From: Cryomorphaceae bacterium
GTDB taxonomy: Bacteria; Bacteroidota; Bacteroidia; Flavobacteriales_D; Sanyastnellaceae
NCBI GenBank assembly: GCA_016124575.1
Contig: WGNM01000034.1
Location: forward strand, 1-64,000
Length of the DNA stretch: 64,000 nucleotides
Direction: 5' to 3'
Shown here: in pieces, positions 53,537 to 63,049 of the stretch
How positions within the stretch are numbered: position 1 is the stretch's first letter
Layout of the letters: each line of letters starts with the position of its first letter
Program-made: the position numbers and the translations under genes
Notes under the pieces: model-generated
Seen by the model: the letters and a program-made list of their open reading frames with translations, nothing else
Told to the model about the DNA's origin: nothing
Database searches by the model: none

Positions 53537-53609
53537 TGACCCCGCTGGGACTCGAACCCAGGACCCGTACATTAAAAGTGTACTGCTCTACCAGCTGAGC
53601 TACGAGATC
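53537..53609 (-). tRNA. tRNA-Lys (anticodon UUU)
   Basis: A 73-base class I tRNA on the minus strand: acceptor GATCTCG/CGGGGTC with G-U pairs and discriminator A. The D-arm begins TAGCTCAG, the anticodon stem GTACA/TGTAC encloses loop CTTTTAA and the T-arm is CTGGG TTCGAGT CCCAG. Anticodon UUU reads both lysine codons. No CCA is encoded. Confidence 0.93.
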
Positions 53610-53715
53610 ATTTTCCCCTTTCTTTAGGGGCTGCAAATATAAAGGAGTTTCTGTTAAATCTGCAAATGGAATTCAGATAAAAGATTAAATAACTGATATT
53701 CAATATCGTACATGT

Positions 53716-54876
53716 TTATCCGACAATCGGTGCACGGTTAAATGCACGGTTTTCGTCGAACAAAACACGGTATGTTGCCAACGTTCTATACTTAATTGCA
53801 CCCAAATTCTCAGCAACATGAATCATTTTCGGATTGAAATCGCCAATCCATGTCAGTGTGGTGGTGTGATAACGATTCAGACTTACGATGTTATCTTCCG
53901 TCCACTTGATCATGGCACCCTCCAAGCCTTGTCCGTGATAGGCTCTATCAACGCCAAAGACAATCCCGACCATAATTTTTGAAGTCTTTCTCCATTTGTG
54001 CCAAAGAAATTTCAATTTCCCAAGCCAATTCAAGTTACCCCCAACATGTCGGAATATCTCATTCAATTCTGGGATGTTCACGTAGAAGGCCACGGGCTTA
54101 TCGTTGTGGTAAACGAACACAATTATGTCTCTGTCTATAATAGGTTTTAGACTGGAAATAATGCGCTTCGCTTGCGCTTCGGGCATTGCCTTAAATCCAT
54201 GGTGACCACCCCAAGCGTTGTTGTAAACAGTTCTGAAGTCTTCAGCCAATTGATCCCAATTGTGATTTCTAACGTTGCTGATACGGAAAGCTGGATCCTT
54301 CATCAAATGATTGTACTTTCTTACGAAGACCTCTTGAGCAGGCAGATGTAAATCACGCCAATAAATGAATTGGTTGTAATAGCGCTGGAAACCGTAGTTT
54401 TCGAAAAGGCCGACGTAGTAGGCCGGATTGTAATTTAACGCATAGCTGCTCAAATCTGTAAAATTCTCAACCAACAATCCCCAAAAGCGATCTTTCTCTC
54501 CAAAATTTATCGGGCCATCCATGGCTTCTGCCCCTTGCTCGAGTAACCATTTTTTACATGTTTCAAAAAGCAAATTCGCAGCTTCTTGATTGTCAATGCA
54601 ATCGAAAAAACCCATTCCTCCTGTGGGCTGCTCCATGCCTTTCGAATATTTGGAAGAATAAAACGCAGCGACTCTTCCAATGCATCGGGTGCTATCCATT
54701 ATTATCCACTGTTTTGCTACACCATCCCGATACGATCTGTTCGCTTTGGGGTCAAACACTTTTTGGATGTCCTGCTTCAAATGAGGAATCCAGTTCGGAT
54801 CATTGCGATATATATAGCTGGGTAGGTCAAGAAATGCTTTCACCTCAGCCGGTGTTGTAACTTCAACAAGCTTCAT
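53716..54876 (-). CDS. GNAT-like N-acetyltransferase of unknown substrate
   Basis: A 386-residue cytoplasmic protein. The N-terminal half begins KLVEVTTPAEVKAFLDLPSY with FGEKDRFWGLLVENF in the middle. The C-terminal half carries the GNAT-like VGIVFGVDRAYHGQGLEGAM segment and GDFNPKMIHVAENLGAIKYR (acetyl-CoA loop and following helix). Proteins of this length and pattern are widespread in Bacteroidota and generally unassigned. It is upstream of, and divergent from, the T9SS operon at 55106. Confidence 0.8.
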   Translation of the reverse strand: MKLVEVTTPAEVKAFLDLPSYIYRNDPNWIPHLKQDIQKVFDPKANRSYRDGVAKQWIIMDSTRCIGRVAAFYSSKYSKGMEQPTGGMGFFDCIDNQEAANLLFETCKKWLLEQGAEAMDGPINFGEKDRFWGLLVENFTDLSSYALNYNPAYYVGLFENYGFQRYYNQFIYWRDLHLPAQEVFVRKYNHLMKDPAFRISNVRNHNWDQLAEDFRTVYNNAWGGHHGFKAMPEAQAKRIISSLKPIIDRDIIVFVYHNDKPVAFYVNIPELNEIFRHVGGNLNWLGKLKFLWHKWRKTSKIMVGIVFGVDRAYHGQGLEGAMIKWTEDNIVSLNRYHTTTLTWIGDFNPKMIHVAENLGAIKYRTLATYRVLFDENRAFNRAPIVG

Positions 54877-55034
54877 ATATTGGTCGGTTTGCGACGCAAA
54901 GAAAAGGAATCAGTTTGTTTTCACTGCGGTTAGAATTGCCAAACAATTTGAAAATTCAGCATAGAATACCTCGTTTTGCAATTTCTTGAACGTGGTTTCT
55001 GTATAAGAAGAGGGCTCTAACCGACGAAAATTGG

Positions 55035-55042
55035 TATTTTTG
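55035..55042 (+). promoter_or_regulatory. -7 promoter element of the 55106 operon
   Basis: TATTTTTG matches TAnnTTTG, 63 bases before the ATG at 55106. The gap 54877-55105 holds no other gene. Confidence 0.45.
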
Positions 55043-55105
55043 ACCTTGGAGGCAACTTCTTTCGAACGTTTGTCATCTATGAAATAAACCTGAAATAAGT
55101 AAACG

Positions 55106-55543
55106 ATGAAACAGTTCTGGAGCGTCTTAGGCGCAGTTCTCATGGTTTCTTTAGTGAATGCACAAGACTTAGGTGCGTCACGAGTAGAGGCCGCATTCTC
55201 TCCTGCAGAGCTCGCTGCAATGGATCAATTACAGTCGGATCAATTGGCATTTTGGTCATTGAGCGGTTGGCAGTTCATAGTGGATGCGAAAATTACTGAC
55301 GAAATGTTGAATATCGCTGATTTGACACCGAAATCAAATGCGCCAGCATTGACTGCTGGAAATTTCAACCCGGAAACATTCAATCCACTTCTATACAATG
55401 TGGAGCTTTCCGATGACAAGCCAACCTATTATCGTGTGGGAGATAAAGGAGTACTGTTTTTCTTCAGCAATGATAGATTTAACGTGCTGAATGAACGGAA
55501 TAAAGTGAACCAAGCCGCGGCTGCAAATCGTCAAGGGAAATGA
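55106..55543 (+). CDS. Secreted hypothetical protein preceding a T9SS type B protein
   Basis: A 145-residue protein with a signal peptide (MKQFWSVLGAVLMVSLVNAQ). The mature part contains SPAELAAMDQLQSDQLAFWS, PALTAGNFNPETFNPLLYN and the end RVGDKGVLFFFSNDRFNVL. No known domain. Its stop overlaps the start of the large type B cargo gene by four bases, so the pair is translationally coupled and the small protein may assist export or surface assembly. That role is inferred from position only. Confidence 0.8.
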   Translation: MKQFWSVLGAVLMVSLVNAQDLGASRVEAAFSPAELAAMDQLQSDQLAFWSLSGWQFIVDAKITDEMLNIADLTPKSNAPALTAGNFNPETFNPLLYNVELSDDKPTYYRVGDKGVLFFFSNDRFNVLNERNKVNQAAAANRQGK

Positions 55544-57840
55544 AAAAGTTAATCGGATTGCTAATTGCAATTTTGCCTTTGTTTTCTTTCGCTCAAGAAA
55601 TGTCGGTTGCAGGTCCAGATATCACTGCGTGTGTCGGCTTCCTTGTAGACTCTGGTATGACCGCCGGCGACTACACAGCGAATGAAAACCATACAATCAC
55701 AATCTGCGCCGAAGCGCCTGAAACTGTGATTAACCTGTACTTTAATCTTTGCGACCTTGGTGATGGTGACCAAATTACAATTTATGATGGCCCTGATAAT
55801 ACTGCGCCCGTAATCGGCACATACACAGGTTTCACGCTACAAGCTCAGAATGTCTTCAACTCAGTTGACAATACAAGTGGTTGTATAACTTTGAATTTTA
55901 CCAGTGATGGCGCTGATAACGGTAACTTTACTGCTGAGATTTCTTGTGGATATCCATGTGAGCCTCCTGTTGCTGTTGTAAACACAGATGGAGGTTCGCC
56001 TGTGCTTACTTGCCCTGGAACTGAACTATCGTTCGATGCCTTCCAGTCTACTGTTGCCGAAGGTTTTCAGATCGTATCTTATGAATGGAATATGGGTAAC
56101 GGTGATGTAGTTACTACAACCATCCCTGAAATAAACTACACTTACGCAGAACCAGGTGGATACAAAATCCAGTTGCATGTAACTGATGATACAGACTGCG
56201 AGAACAACAACTTGACTGATTATGTAGTCATGGTGGCTACGGATCCTGATTTTACTGGAACTTCTGAGGATGTTCAGATTTGTCTCGGACAAGAAATTGA
56301 TTTGAATGGTGTTGTGAATGGTGTAATTTGGGATGGCTCGCCAAGTACAAATTTGGGTGGACTCTTATTTATTCCAGATGATCAGTCGACTTGTTTTGAA
56401 AGTGATATTACGTTTACGGCCTATGCTCCTGGTCAAACGTTGGAGACTATTTCAGACTTACAAGACATATTTATAAATTTCGAACACTCTTACATGGGAG
56501 ACTTAACCATTTCGGTTATTTGTCCGAACGGTCAGTCTCTTGCACTGCATCAACAAGGCGGAGGTGGAACCTATCTTGGTGTTCCTGTAGACGATGATGG
56601 TCAGCCAAATGAGCAAGGGGTTGGATTTGACTACTACTGGGCCTGGGATGCCACCAATGGAACTTGGGTTGATGAATCGATTTCGTTTACTACTCTGCCT
56701 TCTGATACATATGCTGCCGCTCAACCATGGGATTTGTTGCTTGGTTGTCCGCTCAATGGTAACTGGACCATAGAAATTTGCGATTCTTTCGGCTCTGATA
56801 ATGGATTTATTTTCGACTGGACAATTAACTTTAACCCAGATCTACTTGCAGATCCAATTATCTTCACACCGACTTTTGGAGCTGCTTGTGACTCCACTTT
56901 TTGGTCGAATGATACGTGGGTAACAAACACTTCAGCCGACTGCAATGATCTCACAATCCTGCCAACTGAATTGGGTGCTCAGGAATATGTTTATAATGTA
57001 ACGAATAACCATGGTTGTTCTTACGAGGAAACAGTAACCGTTACTGCAGTGCAAGGCCCAATTGCTGCCGCTAGTGCGCCGGCATATTTCTGCGGTAACA
57101 CAATTACCCTGAACGGAACTGTGACCAACCCAATGGCTGGTCAGCAATATGTTTACCAATGGGATCAACCTACGCTCCTCAACAACCCGAGTATCGCAAC
57201 GCCTTCTGTGAGTAACCTTACATCAGAAACCGTATTCAATGTCACGGTATTCCCTGTTGGTGCACCTGAATGTTCTTCAACATCTTCTATAACAGTTGGT
57301 ATTCCACCATCAATTGCCATTTTTAATCCGGATACATTGTTGGAATGCAGCGGACAATTGGTATTGTTAACAGCACCAGAGCAAAGCAACATTGGCGAGT
57401 ATACTTACCTGTGGCAGGTTTACAACGAAGAAACAGAAACGTTTGATTTTGTGAGCGACAACCTGTGGGCAGAAGTGGAGGAACCAGGGCTATATCAGTT
57501 TACGGTTTCAATGACCGAGCCTTGTCAGTTTGTTGAATCAAGCACTCACCTTGTTGAACTGCAACTGTGCGAAGTAGGCGATATTCCGAACGTCATCAGT
57601 CCGAATGATGATACGAAAAACGATAAGTTTTCGATTGAAGGTTTGACTTACTTCAAAAACAATACGCTGCAAGTCTACAACCGCTGGGGAACGCTTGTCT
57701 ATGAGTCGTTAAATTACGACAACAATTGGTCGCCTCGTGAAGAAGATGTTGCTGATGGAACATACTACTTCATACTTGGCATCAACTTCCCAACAGGTAT
57801 GCACATGTACTCAGGTGAGTTGACCATCTTGAGAAAATAA
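55540..57840 (+). CDS. Secreted T9SS type B protein with CUB, PKD and P domains
   Basis: A 766-residue protein with a signal peptide (ending LFSFAQ). Residues about 25-135 look like a CUB domain (ICAEAPETVINLYFNLCDLG, DQITIYDGPDN). Residues about 145-230 are a PKD domain (YEWNMGNGDVVTTT, YAEPGGYKIQLHVTD). Residues about 300-435 resemble a proprotein-convertase P domain (FINFEHSYMGDLTISVICPN, CPLNGNWTIEICDSFG). The last ~80 residues are the gliding-motility/type B sorting domain (PNVISPNDDTKNDKFSIEGL, VYNRWGTLVYES). A terminator follows. Confidence 0.92.
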   Translation: MKKLIGLLIAILPLFSFAQEMSVAGPDITACVGFLVDSGMTAGDYTANENHTITICAEAPETVINLYFNLCDLGDGDQITIYDGPDNTAPVIGTYTGFTLQAQNVFNSVDNTSGCITLNFTSDGADNGNFTAEISCGYPCEPPVAVVNTDGGSPVLTCPGTELSFDAFQSTVAEGFQIVSYEWNMGNGDVVTTTIPEINYTYAEPGGYKIQLHVTDDTDCENNNLTDYVVMVATDPDFTGTSEDVQICLGQEIDLNGVVNGVIWDGSPSTNLGGLLFIPDDQSTCFESDITFTAYAPGQTLETISDLQDIFINFEHSYMGDLTISVICPNGQSLALHQQGGGGTYLGVPVDDDGQPNEQGVGFDYYWAWDATNGTWVDESISFTTLPSDTYAAAQPWDLLLGCPLNGNWTIEICDSFGSDNGFIFDWTINFNPDLLADPIIFTPTFGAACDSTFWSNDTWVTNTSADCNDLTILPTELGAQEYVYNVTNNHGCSYEETVTVTAVQGPIAAASAPAYFCGNTITLNGTVTNPMAGQQYVYQWDQPTLLNNPSIATPSVSNLTSETVFNVTVFPVGAPECSSTSSITVGIPPSIAIFNPDTLLECSGQLVLLTAPEQSNIGEYTYLWQVYNEETETFDFVSDNLWAEVEEPGLYQFTVSMTEPCQFVESSTHLVELQLCEVGDIPNVISPNDDTKNDKFSIEGLTYFKNNTLQVYNRWGTLVYESLNYDNNWSPREEDVADGTYYFILGINFPTGMHMYSGELTILRK

Positions 57841-57882
57841 AGCTTGAATCTTTAGGGTTCATAGACAATACATTTTACTTTT

Positions 57883-57911
57883 AAAGCCCGTTCACCAAGT
57901 GGACGGGCTTT
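57883..57911 (+). terminator. Hairpin terminator abutting the helicase start codon
   Basis: AAAGCCCGT (57883-57891) pairs with ACGGGCTTT (57903-57911), and the 11-base loop can pair further as CAC/GTG around CAA. The T-rich tail is short and runs into the ATG at 57916, four bases after the stem. It can terminate the type B cargo transcript and would also mask the helicase ribosome site. Confidence 0.75.
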
Positions 57912-57915
57912 ATTT

Positions 57916-59784
57916 ATGGAAAAAACTGCCGTTGAAGAATTGGGAAAGGTAGCGCTGTTGCTGCGAATGGAAAGAGATGAAGAAGAGCGTCGACTTGAAA
58001 GCGTCATTTCCAACAGAAGCATCAAAGAGAAGAAAGAAGATGGACTTTGTTGGTACCCAATTGAATTTAAAGAATTTGGATTTGGAAACGGTGGACAAAT
58101 TTGGGTCGTTTTTAACCGTGTTCACGGTGATCATCCTGCCGATAATTTCCAAACGGGAAGTCCTGTTTTTCTATATAAAACCGATGATGCTGGCGACAAG
58201 TTAAAGGCCCTCATTGCTTGGATCAAATCGGATTCAGTCAAACTGATTTTTTCGACTGATGAACTTCCTGATGGCATCCGTGACGGCAGATGGGCCATGG
58301 ACGTCCGTTTCGACGATCGCTCCTTCTTCGAAATGGAGAAAGCAATGAGCGAAGCAATAAATGTCGAGAAAGGGCGATTGAAGGAAATCAGAGATATCCT
58401 CTTAGCCTATAAATCAACAACTTTATTGAGAGAGGCTCAGCATGGCCTCGATCTTTTTAATGATTCGCAAAAGAACGCGATTGAAACGATCATTGGTTCT
58501 GAAGATGTAATTGTTGTGCACGGACCTCCAGGCACAGGGAAAACCACAACTCTTGTAGAGGCAATCCGCCGAATGGCGCAAAAAGAAAAAATCTTAGTAA
58601 GCGCGCCAAGTAATGCGGCTGTGGATCACCTTACTTTAAAATTGCAAATGGCGGGTGTGAATGTGCTGCGACTCGGACATCCTTCGCGGCTGAGCGAAGA
58701 AGTTTTAACATCTGGGTTGGATCATAAATTAAGTCTGATGCCAGAGCAAAAGGTCATCAAAGAATTGCGAAAAAGGGCGGATGACAGCAGAAAGGAGGCG
58801 GATAAATACAAAAGAAATTTTGGCCCGGAAGAACGCAAACAACGCTCGGAAGCGAGGGCTGAAGCGAGAAGTCTGGATAAAGAAGCACGGGAAATATCAA
58901 ATTTTGCAGAACAAAGTTTGATCGCTAAAGCGGATGTGATTGCTTGCACATTGATTGGTGCCTCTGATCGTCGGTTGAAAGAAGTTGAGTTCAATACGGT
59001 GTTTATTGATGAAGCTGCACAATCACTTGAACCTGCCACATGGATACCGATTTTAAAAGCCAACAAAGTGGTTTTGGCAGGCGATCCGTGGCAGTTGCCG
59101 CCAACCGTAAAGTCGGCGAAAGCCGCGAAAGAAGGGCTGGAGATAACATTGATTGAAAAGGCGATAGGAAGAAGCGAAGATGCACTATTATTGAACGAAC
59201 AGTACCGCATGAACAATGAAATAATGGCGTTTTCGAACCGCTATTTCTATGGCGATAAACTAATTGCCAATGCTGATAACGCCATGCGTAAATTGGGCAT
59301 TGATGAAATGGCAATTGAATTTATAGATACTGCAGGATGTGGGTTCGAAGAGAGCCGATCAACATCCGGCGAAAGCCGAAACAATAGTGAAGAAGCAAGT
59401 TTGTTGTGCCGTCACCTAGCTGCTTTAATGAATCAATACCCGGATTTGGCTGATATTGGTGTTATTTCGCCATACCGTGCACAAGTTGATTTGTTGGATG
59501 AGATGCTGATAAAGGATGACAGAATTGCTGTGCAAACCGTTGATGGGTTTCAAGGACAAGAGCGCGAGGTTATTTATATATCGTTGGTGCGAAGCAATGA
59601 CGACGGACAGCTTGGCTTTTTAACAGACTACAGAAGGATGAACGTGGCTATGACTCGAGCTAAGAAGAAACTTGTTGTGATAGGCGATAGTGCCACCTTA
59701 GGAAATGATGCTTTTTATGCTTCGTTTCTTGAGTTTTGCGAAGAAATAGGGGCATACAAATCGGCATGGGAATTCATGGGTTAA
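57916..59784 (+). CDS. IGHMBP2-like SF1 helicase
   Basis: A 622-residue helicase of the UPF1/IGHMBP2 type in superfamily 1. After a roughly 180-residue N-terminal domain come NDSQKNAIETIIG (Q motif), HGPPGTGKTTTLVEAI (Walker A, about 203), VSAPSNAAVDHLT, FIDEAAQSLEPATW (motif II, about 363), GDPWQLPPTV, LNEQYRMN, VQTVDGFQGQEREVIYISLV and NVAMTRAKKKLVVIGD. It unwinds DNA and/or RNA in the cytoplasm; the bacterial role is uncertain. Length is typical for Bacteroidota members. Its only apparent upstream signal is the hairpin at 57883. Confidence 0.93.
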   Translation: MEKTAVEELGKVALLLRMERDEEERRLESVISNRSIKEKKEDGLCWYPIEFKEFGFGNGGQIWVVFNRVHGDHPADNFQTGSPVFLYKTDDAGDKLKALIAWIKSDSVKLIFSTDELPDGIRDGRWAMDVRFDDRSFFEMEKAMSEAINVEKGRLKEIRDILLAYKSTTLLREAQHGLDLFNDSQKNAIETIIGSEDVIVVHGPPGTGKTTTLVEAIRRMAQKEKILVSAPSNAAVDHLTLKLQMAGVNVLRLGHPSRLSEEVLTSGLDHKLSLMPEQKVIKELRKRADDSRKEADKYKRNFGPEERKQRSEARAEARSLDKEAREISNFAEQSLIAKADVIACTLIGASDRRLKEVEFNTVFIDEAAQSLEPATWIPILKANKVVLAGDPWQLPPTVKSAKAAKEGLEITLIEKAIGRSEDALLLNEQYRMNNEIMAFSNRYFYGDKLIANADNAMRKLGIDEMAIEFIDTAGCGFEESRSTSGESRNNSEEASLLCRHLAALMNQYPDLADIGVISPYRAQVDLLDEMLIKDDRIAVQTVDGFQGQEREVIYISLVRSNDDGQLGFLTDYRRMNVAMTRAKKKLVVIGDSATLGNDAFYASFLEFCEEIGAYKSAWEFMG

Positions 59785-59864
59785 AAGCAAATGACCTGGA
59801 TAAACAACGCAACTGCATTATTACCCAGGCCACTTTTGCTTACTTTACACACAAAAACAACTAA

Positions 59865-62800
59865 CTATTTGGCGAACTCGCCACTTTTCAAAATCGTTTT
59901 TTCGGTCTGAATGCCATACGTGTATAGTCCTTGATTCAAACTCGAGATATCAATGGTTGTAGCGCCCGCTGGAAGTTCATTCATCGTTTTATCAAAAACC
60001 AATTGACCTGTTAAGCTATTGATTTTGAGAACAATTTGTCCCTCAATGGCTACTTCAGATAGAATTTGTAACTGATCGGAAAATATTTTCACATCCATGG
60101 ATCGATTGGTTAATTGTGGATCTTCCTGAATGGCGGCCATGGCTTCGGTTGAATTGTTACTTCCGGAGTTTCCAACGCCACTCACCTGAACAATCATCTG
60201 CGCTGTGTCGGTGCAAAATGCATTGTTGGCAATCAACTTCACGTTGTAAGTCCCCCAGTGGTTGTAAATATGCAATGGAGAAACATTTGTTGAATCAACT
60301 TCTCCGTCGCCAAATTCCCACTTGAAATTGGTACAATTCGTTGAAGAGTTGTTTAGAAAGGATATTTTACCACCTTCGGCGATGCTTGTTGAAGTGCAAA
60401 TTGCTGATGGATTTGAATACACGGCATCAGGATCTCTTAAGTTCAAGATTTGTGTTTCAAGCTGATTCGGACACCCGTTGTCGGCGATTAACGAGTATAC
60501 TCCCGCTCCCAATTGAGTAATTAAAGTATCAGATTGAATATTCGTTAATTCAATGACTTCGTTGTTTTCACCGTTGGTAATTGTGATATAATAGCTAAAA
60601 TCATCGTTGATGTTCAAAGCTATGCTTCCATTACCGAGGGTGTTGCAATTTTCTGGAGTACATGTAGATACGATATCTGGCAGTTGAGCGGCTTCTACCT
60701 GCACAACTTCAATGGCGGAATTACATAACTCATTGTTATTGGATACCTCGATGGTATAAAATCCAGGTGAGAGATTTTCAAGTTTATCGGCTTCATAGGC
60801 GTTTTCAGTTGTTTTGATTATGTTCCCCATCTCATCTGCCCATTCAAATGTCCACGGAGCCTCACCATAACCCTGAGCAGTTATTTTTGCGTTGTCGTCT
60901 CCCTGACAAGTTTCGCCCATCACGATAACATCCATCGGGGCACCTACAACCAATGCGAAGCGATACCGAAGATCAATTTCTCCTACACTAAATTCATATT
61001 TTTCACCTAAGTTAAACGCATAGAGTTGGTCGGTTTCTCGATCGAGCAGCTTCAGACAAAAGTTGTCTTCGAAAGAATCAATCATACCGTTTTCAATTGA
61101 GAATGTCGTTTGATTTCCTGCCTTGATCATCAGGTTAATAACGGTTTCATCAACCGGAACTGGAAATGTCGAAATACTCATCGATTGAGAAGTAAGGGTG
61201 TCGGGATAGATGGCAATGTTCGGTACGTTCGTATCGTTGGCGAAAAGTTTTAGTGCATCGAGATTCTCATCAAAAAATTCTGAAGCGAGGTAGTTGAAGC
61301 CAACGACACAATCGTCGATAGGGACGTTGTTTTGATTGTTCAATATCACACGCACCAGACTTTCCGTGTTCGCGTCGGTGCTTCGAAGCATAACACCCGC
61401 TGAAGTGGCTTTGGCATTTTCATTCACAGTAACGTTCATGCCTGTGCCATTTGTTTTAACCCAAAATGCCTGAAAAGATTCGATTTTTCCATTCATTCTT
61501 CCTGTAGAAACGCCATTTACGTAAGACGAATACTGACCTGTGGTGGGATCGAAGGCATAAACAGCATTTGAAATATCGTTTTTCGACCAGCCGGAAGATT
61601 TATCCCAGTCGATCGGACAAGGATAAGGATTGCCCAACATATGCCAACCGTTGTTTTGGTTGAGGGTTGGACTGCCATTTGAGCGGATCCATGTGTGATT
61701 GCCTTTCAAAAAGGTACCTGTCATATCTATCGTAGTTTCCGACGGAATAAAGTAAACGAAATGACCATCTCCTAAAGGAATGGAATCAGTGATGTTTTCA
61801 ATTGATTCAAAAGTTTGAGACATGGTTTCGTTGAGGTTTTCCCCATCGTATGTCCGTATGTTAGACCATGGATTTGAAGCATTTGGGTAATTTGGATAGT
61901 CAGCACCTAAAAACCCGGTTGTAGGAATGTCGTCGTTCCATTGCTCGTATGTTGCATCATTCAGCGGTGAACTTAGCATTCTCCAATTTCCGGATCCTGC
62001 CGGGAAAAAGCGATGGTATTCGAGTGAATCCCCAATGAATACGCAGGTGCTTTTAATCTGTCCAATAGCCCCTGTGAAATCTGCATCAGAATATATCCGA
62101 AGCTTATGCCCGTTCATATCAAATGTGCCGCGGTCGGGTTGAAGAAAACCGGATATTGAAATGTCTGAATTGAGTGTAACTGTTGAATATGAATTGATTC
62201 TTAAGTTGTGAAATGTAGTTAATGATGTACCTCCAATAAGTTGAGGGGTTCCTCCTTCAAGAGATATTTTACCTTTCAAAGGGTTAAATTCACCATCGCT
62301 GATAATATCGCCTGTCAATCTAACATTGATTGAATTGTCGGCAATGCTTGCTGAGCTTCCAGCTTCTAAGATGAGGTCTTTGATACAAATGTTTTGGCTT
62401 ATCATCATGGGGTTTTGAGCTTCCGAGGAAACCAGAATGTCTGATCCAGAGTAAGGGACAACAGACTCGTCCCAATTCAAAGGATTTGACCAGCTGCTAT
62501 TCACCGTGCCCAGCCATTTCGCTGTATTGTTAGCAGGTGTTTCATAGCTATAATCCTGAGAAATGGTTTGATACAATATACCAGGGCCACTTATAAGAAG
62601 TTGCAATGTATTGCACCCTATAAGATCGGGTGTGCTTTGCTCACAATTGCAATGATAACTAAAGCCTGTGCCAGATGTTGTTGTGCCGCTGCCTGCTGTT
62701 TCAGGAAGTTGAAAAAAGTGAGATCCTGCATCACAGCCAACATATCCTTGCATGACCCATAAACTAGCGGGAATATTTGTTCCCGAGAATGAGATTGTGT

Positions 62801-63011
62801 AATCAAGGTCAACTTGATAGTTGTAACCGTTGGCACAGGAAGTAGTTGCCTGTACCGACGTCGGTAATAGTGTCACATGAACAGTATAGCCATGGCTTGA
62901 AGGAACTTCGAAAGTTGCTTGGCCGCTCAGTTTGCTTACTACTATGATAAGAAATGCAAGCGCTGAGATGGTTTTAAAAAATTTTCGACTTTTTTTGACA
63001 GTTGATTCCAT
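59865..63011 (-). CDS. Large secreted surface protein with PKD domain and T9SS type A signal
   Basis: A 1048-residue protein with a signal peptide (ending KLSGQ). Residues about 170-330 form a repetitive beta stretch like autotransporter-type helices (NWDESVVPYSGSDILVSSEA, ISLEGGTPQLIGGTSLTTFH). Residues about 330-700 hold sandwich-like modules. A PKD domain follows (CTNFKWEFGDGEVDST, YNHWGTYNVKLIANNAFC). The T9SS type A tail is MDVKIFSDQLQILSE through GLYTYGIQTEKTIL. It is a paralogue of the next gene on the same strand, 38 bases away. An adhesive role is inferred. Confidence 0.88.
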   Translation of the reverse strand: MESTVKKSRKFFKTISALAFLIIVVSKLSGQATFEVPSSHGYTVHVTLLPTSVQATTSCANGYNYQVDLDYTISFSGTNIPASLWVMQGYVGCDAGSHFFQLPETAGSGTTTSGTGFSYHCNCEQSTPDLIGCNTLQLLISGPGILYQTISQDYSYETPANNTAKWLGTVNSSWSNPLNWDESVVPYSGSDILVSSEAQNPMMISQNICIKDLILEAGSSASIADNSINVRLTGDIISDGEFNPLKGKISLEGGTPQLIGGTSLTTFHNLRINSYSTVTLNSDISISGFLQPDRGTFDMNGHKLRIYSDADFTGAIGQIKSTCVFIGDSLEYHRFFPAGSGNWRMLSSPLNDATYEQWNDDIPTTGFLGADYPNYPNASNPWSNIRTYDGENLNETMSQTFESIENITDSIPLGDGHFVYFIPSETTIDMTGTFLKGNHTWIRSNGSPTLNQNNGWHMLGNPYPCPIDWDKSSGWSKNDISNAVYAFDPTTGQYSSYVNGVSTGRMNGKIESFQAFWVKTNGTGMNVTVNENAKATSAGVMLRSTDANTESLVRVILNNQNNVPIDDCVVGFNYLASEFFDENLDALKLFANDTNVPNIAIYPDTLTSQSMSISTFPVPVDETVINLMIKAGNQTTFSIENGMIDSFEDNFCLKLLDRETDQLYAFNLGEKYEFSVGEIDLRYRFALVVGAPMDVIVMGETCQGDDNAKITAQGYGEAPWTFEWADEMGNIIKTTENAYEADKLENLSPGFYTIEVSNNNELCNSAIEVVQVEAAQLPDIVSTCTPENCNTLGNGSIALNINDDFSYYITITNGENNEVIELTNIQSDTLITQLGAGVYSLIADNGCPNQLETQILNLRDPDAVYSNPSAICTSTSIAEGGKISFLNNSSTNCTNFKWEFGDGEVDSTNVSPLHIYNHWGTYNVKLIANNAFCTDTAQMIVQVSGVGNSGSNNSTEAMAAIQEDPQLTNRSMDVKIFSDQLQILSEVAIEGQIVLKINSLTGQLVFDKTMNELPAGATTIDISSLNQGLYTYGIQTEKTILKSGEFAK

Positions 63012-63049
63012 AACTAAGTTGTTAGGTTCTTAAAAACTTGGGGTATATG

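Noticed and set aside
54910-55143. 77-codon minus-strand frame upstream of the T9SS type B operon
   Set aside because: It overlaps the start of the secreted gene at 55106 and the promoter element, with no domain or start signal.
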